Shown here one piece after another: positions 33,335 through 39,652 of a stretch of DNA of 39,652 bases. Position 1 is the stretch's first letter. The number at the start of each line of letters is the position of its first letter. The notes below the pieces were generated by a model. The model was given only the letters and a program-made list of their open reading frames with translations. It was not told the DNA's origin and searched no databases. The DNA is taken from contig CAJOLH010000037.1 in assembly GCA_905235375.1 (NCBI GenBank), positions 1 to 39,652 on the forward strand, written 5' to 3'. A program made the translations under genes and the position numbers. Source of the DNA: an uncultured Bacteroidales bacterium. Its GTDB lineage: Bacteria; Bacteroidota; Bacteroidia; Bacteroidales; UBA3663.

Positions 33335-34485
33335 TGGAAGCAATCGTTTTGGCTGGAGGTTTGGGTACACGTCTTCGCAGTGTGGTCAGCGAAGTCCCGA
33401 AGTGCATGGCACCCGTGGCAGGAAAGCCTTTCCTTTGGTATCTGTTGGCCTATCTTGCCCGCTATCAGGAGGTGAGCCGCGTGGTGCTTTCTGTGGGTTA
33501 TTTGCGCGAAGTTATTTTCGATTGGGTCAAAGTGGCAGCTGGTCAGTTCCCCTTCGAGATTGACTATGCGATTGAGGACGTCCCTTTGGGTACGGGTGGA
33601 GGCATTCGTCTCGCCTTGTCGAAATGCATTGGCGACGATGTTCTGGTGCTCAATGGCGATACGATGTTCGATGTCGATCTGCGTCGAATGTCTGAGTCTC
33701 ACGTTCGGCAGCCCAATGCCGCTGTCACCTTGTCGTTGTGTCGATTGCAGCAGTTCGATCGCTACGGACGTGTCTCGATGGACGATGGTCAGGTCATCAC
33801 GGGCTTTCATGAGAAGCAATACTGCGAGGACGGACTCATCAACGGCGGAGTCTATCTCATTCGCCGCAGTCGGCTCGACCTGTCTGCCTTGCCTGAGCGT
33901 TTCTCGTTCGAAAAGGAGGTCTTTGAGCCGCATGTCAAGCAAAGGGATCTCTATGGCTTTGTTTCCGATGGCTTCTTCATCGACATCGGCATACCCGAGG
34001 ATTACCTTCGCGCACAGTTCGAATTCCTCGCGCGCTATTGCAGTTACGATACGCTGCTCCTCGATCGCGATGGCACCATCAATGTGCGCCGTCCCAACGA
34101 TTATGTGAAGACGTGGCAGGAGTTCCAGTTCCGTCCCGAGTTCCTTCACTGGGCATCCCTCTTGGGGCGCACGTTCCGTCGTATTTTCATTGTCACCAAC
34201 CAGCGTGGCATTGGTCGTGGCGTGATGACCGAAGAGGCGCTTCACGACATTCATGGTCGTATGTGCAACGTCCTGTCTGCCGAATATGGACTCCATGTCG
34301 ATGACATCTTCTATGCTACGGGTGTCGATGAAGCCGACCCTCGGCGCAAACCGCAGACGGGTATGTGGCAGGATTTGCTCGAAGCCTATCCCGATGTTCA
34401 GGCCGAACGGACTGTGATGATCGGCGATGGTGACGCCGACGAGGCTTTTGCCCGTAATTGTCATTTAGCATTTATCAGAGTATGA
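33331..34485 (+). CDS. Fusion of heptose-1-phosphate guanylyltransferase and heptose bisphosphate phosphatase
   Basis: This 384-residue protein has two domains. Residues 1 to about 230 form a sugar-nucleotidyltransferase (EAIVLAGGLGTRLRSVVSEV, then PKCMAPVAGKPF, VLNGDTMFDVDL, GGVYLIRR), as in HddC. Residues about 240-384 form a HAD phosphatase (DTLLLDRDGTINVRRPNDYV, IFIVTNQRGIGRGVM, RKPQTGM, MIGDGDADEAFA), as in GmhB. The usual GmhB zinc-binding Cys/His cluster before RKP is missing (YATGVDEADPRRKP). Together with HddA and GmhA it completes the route to GDP-D-glycero-alpha-D-manno-heptose. The fused order is nucleotidyltransferase then phosphatase, although phosphatase acts first. Neither gene symbol alone is adequate. 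Confidence 0.9.
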   Translation: MMEAIVLAGGLGTRLRSVVSEVPKCMAPVAGKPFLWYLLAYLARYQEVSRVVLSVGYLREVIFDWVKVAAGQFPFEIDYAIEDVPLGTGGGIRLALSKCIGDDVLVLNGDTMFDVDLRRMSESHVRQPNAAVTLSLCRLQQFDRYGRVSMDDGQVITGFHEKQYCEDGLINGGVYLIRRSRLDLSALPERFSFEKEVFEPHVKQRDLYGFVSDGFFIDIGIPEDYLRAQFEFLARYCSYDTLLLDRDGTINVRRPNDYVKTWQEFQFRPEFLHWASLLGRTFRRIFIVTNQRGIGRGVMTEEALHDIHGRMCNVLSAEYGLHVDDIFYATGVDEADPRRKPQTGMWQDLLEAYPDVQAERTVMIGDGDADEAFARNCHLAFIRV

Positions 34486-35678
34486 AAATAATCATTTTGG
34501 GTACGGCATGGCCCTATCGCGGTGGTCTGGCTGTCTATAACGAGCGTCTGGCCCATCAGTTCCAGTCCGAAGGACACGAGGTGGAGATCTATACGTTCAC
34601 CTTGCAGTATCCCGGCTTCCTGTTCCCCGGCAAGACGCAGTATAGTGAGGAGCCTGCCCCCTCAGACTTGAAGATCACCCGTTGTGTGAATTCATGCAAC
34701 CCTTTTAATTGGATTCGCATTGGTCGTAAGATCTCCCATGAGGCGCCCGACCTGCTGATCATCAAGTTCTGGTTGCCTTTCATGGGCCCCTGTTTCGGCA
34801 CGATAGCAGCCTTGGCTCGCCGCAATGGTCGAACCCGTGTCATCAGTATTCTCGACAACCTCATCCCTCACGAGTCACGCCCTGGCGACCATCCGTTCAC
34901 ATGGTGGTTCTGCCGTTCGGTCGATGGTTACATGGCCATGTCGCAGAGCGTGTTAAGCGATGTCGATAAGTTCAAGGCCAACATCGGCAAGCCGCGAGTA
35001 TTTTCACCTCATCCGCTCTACGACAACTTTGGCCAACCCCTATCGCGCGAAGAAGGCTGCCGGTACCTTGGCCTCGATCCTGCTCGCCGTTACTTCCTCT
35101 TCTTTGGTCTCATTCGCGACTACAAGGGGTTGGATTGGCTCATCGAAGCATTCGCCTCATTCCTCCAACAGGGACCTGCCGACGTGCGGCTTATTGTAGC
35201 CGGTGAGTTCTACAGCAATAGTGAGAAGTACGTCGAACTGGCCCGACGGTTGAATGTCTTCGACCGCATCGAATGGAAGACCGCGTTTGTGCCCGACCAT
35301 GAGGTGCGCTACTACTTTGCCGCAGCCGACCTCATCGCGCAACCCTATAAGTCGGCTACCCAAAGTGGCGTGACGCAGATCGCTTATCATTTCCAGAAGC
35401 CCATGCTTGTGACAAACGTCGGCGGGCTTGCTGAAATTGTTCCCGATGGCAAGGTGGGCTATGTGGTCGAGCCTGACCCAAAGGCCATAGCTGCCGCCCT
35501 TCTTCATTTCGCCACAGCGCATCCCGACTTTTCTTCAGGCCTCGCTGCCGAACGCGAGAAGTACAGTTGGGCAGTCTTCACAAAGAACCTCTTAACCCTT
35601 CTTAACCCCTCAACCCCCTCAACCCCCTCAACCCCCTCAAACCCCTCAAACCCTTCAACCCCCTCAAACCCTTCATAA
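34482..35678 (+). CDS. GT4-type glycosyltransferase with repeat-encoded tail
   Basis: This 398-residue GT-B enzyme has an N-terminal donor-side start IIILGTAWPYRGGLAVYNER and the C-terminal half FLFFGLIRDYKGLDWLIEAF, VAGEFYSNSEKY, KSATQSGVTQIAYHFQKPML and VTNVGGLAEIVPDGKVGYVV. The last pieces are the EX7E-like and sugar-nucleotide-binding region of family 4. The final 25 or so residues are (Ser/Thr/Asn)-Pro repeats encoded by a tandem repeat and are unlikely to be part of the fold. The start is the ATG at 34482 (4-bp overlap with the fusion gene), not the upstream ATG at 34458. Confidence 0.9.
   Translation: MKIIILGTAWPYRGGLAVYNERLAHQFQSEGHEVEIYTFTLQYPGFLFPGKTQYSEEPAPSDLKITRCVNSCNPFNWIRIGRKISHEAPDLLIIKFWLPFMGPCFGTIAALARRNGRTRVISILDNLIPHESRPGDHPFTWWFCRSVDGYMAMSQSVLSDVDKFKANIGKPRVFSPHPLYDNFGQPLSREEGCRYLGLDPARRYFLFFGLIRDYKGLDWLIEAFASFLQQGPADVRLIVAGEFYSNSEKYVELARRLNVFDRIEWKTAFVPDHEVRYYFAAADLIAQPYKSATQSGVTQIAYHFQKPMLVTNVGGLAEIVPDGKVGYVVEPDPKAIAAALLHFATAHPDFSSGLAAEREKYSWAVFTKNLLTLLNPSTPSTPSTPSNPSNPSTPSNPS
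35590..35675 (+). repeat. 9-bp C-rich tandem repeat in the 3' end of the glycosyltransferase gene
   Basis: Units such as CCCCTCAAC and CCCCTCAAA repeat in frame and encode a Thr/Asn-Pro-Ser tail. A unit of nine bases keeps the frame, so copy number changes would only change the length of the tail. Confidence 0.85.
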
Positions 35679-35688
35679 CCCTCCCAAT

Positions 35689-36483
35689 ATGTCAGAGAAC
35701 AACGAATCCCCCAAGGCGCTCCCCACTATTCAGGAGCTTAACGATCCCACCGAACTGACACGCTTAGCCAAGAAACGCCACTATTCCACCTTCGCTTGGT
35801 ATGCCGTCTTTGTCCGTCCTGGTCATGAGATGCAGATTCACGATTATCTCATGGGCATCGATACGAAGAATGGCAAGCGTCGTCGTGGCAAAGCCAAGAA
35901 AGAGGACCTTCTCGTAGCCATTGAGCCCGAGAAGGTGCGGATGGAGTGTTTCGTCCCACTCAAGCGCGTTCATGTCAAGTATTCCGACCGAATGGTTTGG
36001 AAGGAGAAGGTGCAGACTCCTGGACTCATCTTCGTGCACACGATTCTTGACAATCGCGACCCATTGTTCCATAGCCACATATCCGAATACGTTGTCGGTT
36101 TCCTCAACGATCGTACCCGCCATTGGCCGCAGCCCATACCCGATATTCAGATGAACGAGTTCAAGGCGTTATGCCAGGCCGATTGGCTCATCTCGGTAGA
36201 GAAACCCAAATACGAGATTGGCGACAAGGTGCTGATTCTCGAAGGTGCGCTTCGTGGTCATGTGGCTTGTCTCTACGAAGTGCGCGAGACGGTCAGCAAG
36301 ACCGAGTACGAAAAGGATCGCCAGGGCATGCAGATCCTCGACAGCGAAGGCAATCCCATCTACAAGCGCAAGACTACACTTTGCGTTCGCCTCAATTCGG
36401 AACTTGTCGCTACGTTCGAAGTTGATGCCGACAAGGTCATCAAGGCACCAAAGGATGCCCCCGATTATGGGGTTTATGAGTGA
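35689..36483 (+). CDS. NusG/UpxY-family transcription antiterminator
   Basis: This 264-residue protein has a NusG N-terminal domain (FAWYAVFVRPGHEMQIHDYL ... MECFVPLKRVHV, TPGLIFVHTILDN, EYVVGFLNDR) and a KOW segment (YEIGDKVLILEGALRGHVAC). Specialised NusG paralogues (UpxY, LoaP, RfaH) let RNA polymerase pass terminators in long glycan operons. It is longer than usual UpxY proteins, with a basic insert at about residues 60-80 (KNGKRRRGKAKKEDLL) and a second insert within the KOW region (SKTEYEKDRQGMQILDSEGN). It sits 10 bp after the last glycosyltransferase, at the 3' end of the block, whereas UpxY genes are usually first. Confidence 0.87.
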   Translation: MSENNESPKALPTIQELNDPTELTRLAKKRHYSTFAWYAVFVRPGHEMQIHDYLMGIDTKNGKRRRGKAKKEDLLVAIEPEKVRMECFVPLKRVHVKYSDRMVWKEKVQTPGLIFVHTILDNRDPLFHSHISEYVVGFLNDRTRHWPQPIPDIQMNEFKALCQADWLISVEKPKYEIGDKVLILEGALRGHVACLYEVRETVSKTEYEKDRQGMQILDSEGNPIYKRKTTLCVRLNSELVATFEVDADKVIKAPKDAPDYGVYE

Positions 36484-36528
36484 TTTTCCTCCCTTTTCCT
36501 CCATTTTGGAAAAAAATATCTCCAAAAA

Positions 36529-36560
36529 TTTGGAAAAGTCAGCGATAATCGATATATTTG
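36529..36560 (+). promoter_or_regulatory. Promoter of ppdK
   Basis: TTTG at 36529-36532, a 20-bp spacer and TATATTTG at 36553-36560 match the Bacteroidetes consensus. The leader to the ATG at 36659 would be about 90 bases. Confidence 0.78.
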
Positions 36561-36579
36561 CAGCCTAAAATAAGGAAGC

Positions 36580-36603
36580 GCCAGCCTCTCTCGGGCTGAC
36601 GGC
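36580..36603 (+). other. Hairpin in the ppdK leader
   Basis: GCCAGCC (36580-36586) pairs with GGCT and GGC (36594-36603, with a three-base bulge) around a TCTCTC loop. It is not followed by a T-run, so a terminator is unlikely; an mRNA-stability or regulatory role is only possible. Confidence 0.3.
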
Positions 36604-36658
36604 CAATCATTTTGCTGAGTTATTCATTTTTTATAACAAACCTGTTTTAATTTACATT

Positions 36659-39388
<2,730 letters not shown>

Positions 39389-39422
39389 CCTACAGAATGT
39401 TGATATTTAGTGAACATAGATT

Positions 39423-39465
39423 TGAGGGAGTCCGCTCATCACGAGCAAGGCTCCCTCATTTTTTA
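39423..39465 (+). terminator. Rho-independent terminator of ppdK
   Basis: TGAGGGAG (39423-39430) pairs with CTCCCTCA (39451-39458), with an inner GCTC/GAGC stem, and is followed by TTTTTT. It lies 34 bases after the stop. Confidence 0.88.
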
Positions 39466-39563
39466 GTGTAAAACCTCGCTAAACTGTATTTATACCTCTT
39501 AATCGACGATTTTTCCTGTTTTTATGGCTCTTAATAGAAAAGATAACCGCTTCCCATAAAGAG

Positions 39564-39652
39564 CTACTCGTACTTTGGCTGCAAACTCAGGCGGTATTCA
39601 CTGGGCGACTGGCCGAGGTGCTTGGTGCAGTAGCGGCTGAAGTAAGAGAGCG
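39564..39652 (-). CDS. C-terminal end of an AraC-family transcription regulator (partial)
   Basis: On the minus strand an open frame from the right edge to the TAG at 39564-39566 reads LSYFSRYCTKHLGQSPSEYR then LSLQPKYE. The pattern YFSRxxxKxxGxSPxEYR is the second helix-turn-helix of AraC/XylS regulators. Only 29 codons are in the window, so effector and targets are unknown. It is convergent with ppdK across the terminator at 39423-39465. Confidence 0.8.
   Translation of the reverse strand, partial: LSYFSRYCTKHLGQSPSEYRLSLQPKYE

Noticed and set aside
35590..35675. CRISPR array
   Set aside because: Units of 9 bp run directly into each other within a coding frame and have no spacers.
36580..36603. 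Riboswitch in the ppdK leader
   Set aside because: Only one small hairpin is seen and no known riboswitch core could be recognised.

Overview
The window looks like a chromosomal segment of a Bacteroidales bacterium, most likely Prevotellaceae. This rests on four kinds of evidence seen in the sequence: type IX secretion (T9SS) sorting domains of both type A and type B, a PorT-like outer-membrane barrel, an AAA-ATPase/PD-(D/E)XK protein of a family expanded in this group, and promoters of the Bacteroidetes form (TTG/TTTG, 19-20 bp, TAnnTTTG) without obvious Shine-Dalgarno sites. No rRNA, tRNA, CRISPR array or intact insertion sequence was seen.

Layout. Positions 1-2577 hold the 3' end of a T9SS type A cargo gene, overlapped by a large AT-rich secreted protein with an acidic tail. 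Positions 2578-3356 are a gene-poor gap with a terminator, a decayed C-terminal ATPase fragment on the minus strand, short repeats, a perfect 16-bp palindrome and a promoter. An AAA-ATPase/nuclease-fold gene follows (3357-4943). Positions 5033-14883 are all on the minus strand. In transcription order they are tsaD, a T9SS type B (CHU_C-like) protein, a long inverted repeat, a lytic transglycosylase, a PAP2 phosphatase, a thioredoxin-fold protein and an HlyD/RND/TolC efflux set. A compact divergent promoter region (14884-15040) separates tsaD from the plus-strand genes.

From 15041 the plus strand starts with a LysM + periplasmic-binding-fold protein overlapping a PorT-like barrel gene. It then runs as a nearly continuous 19-kb surface-glycan block (17324-36483): rfbC, rfbD, flippase, kdsA, kdsD, rhamnose mutarotase, a TagD-like cytidylyltransferase with an SDR, an FrhB-like Fe-S protein with a frameshifted pyruvyl transferase, three glycosyltransferase-like genes, YfhO, the GDP-D-glycero-D-manno-heptose genes (hddA, gmhA, an hddC-gmhB fusion), a GT4 glycosyltransferase and, unusually, a NusG/UpxY-like antiterminator at the very end. 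Pyruvate phosphate dikinase (ppdK) follows as a separate unit with its own promoter and terminator. The right edge cuts an AraC-family regulator on the minus strand.

How the genes work together (inference). The glycan block supplies or modifies dTDP-rhamnose, Kdo, GDP-heptose and probably a CDP-alditol, plus pyruvylation, flipping and glycosyl transfer. This fits an LPS, A-LPS-like or capsular glycan. It is incomplete here: no rmlA/rmlB, kdsB/kdsC, initiating glycosyl-phosphate transferase, Wzy or Wzz is visible. The most notable items are the frameshift in the pyruvyl transferase, the terminal NusG-like gene, the hddC-gmhB fusion without a zinc motif, the 37-bp inverted repeat, the coding tandem repeat at the end of the GT4 gene, and the ATPase relic. 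I did not find convincing evidence of a wholly new system.
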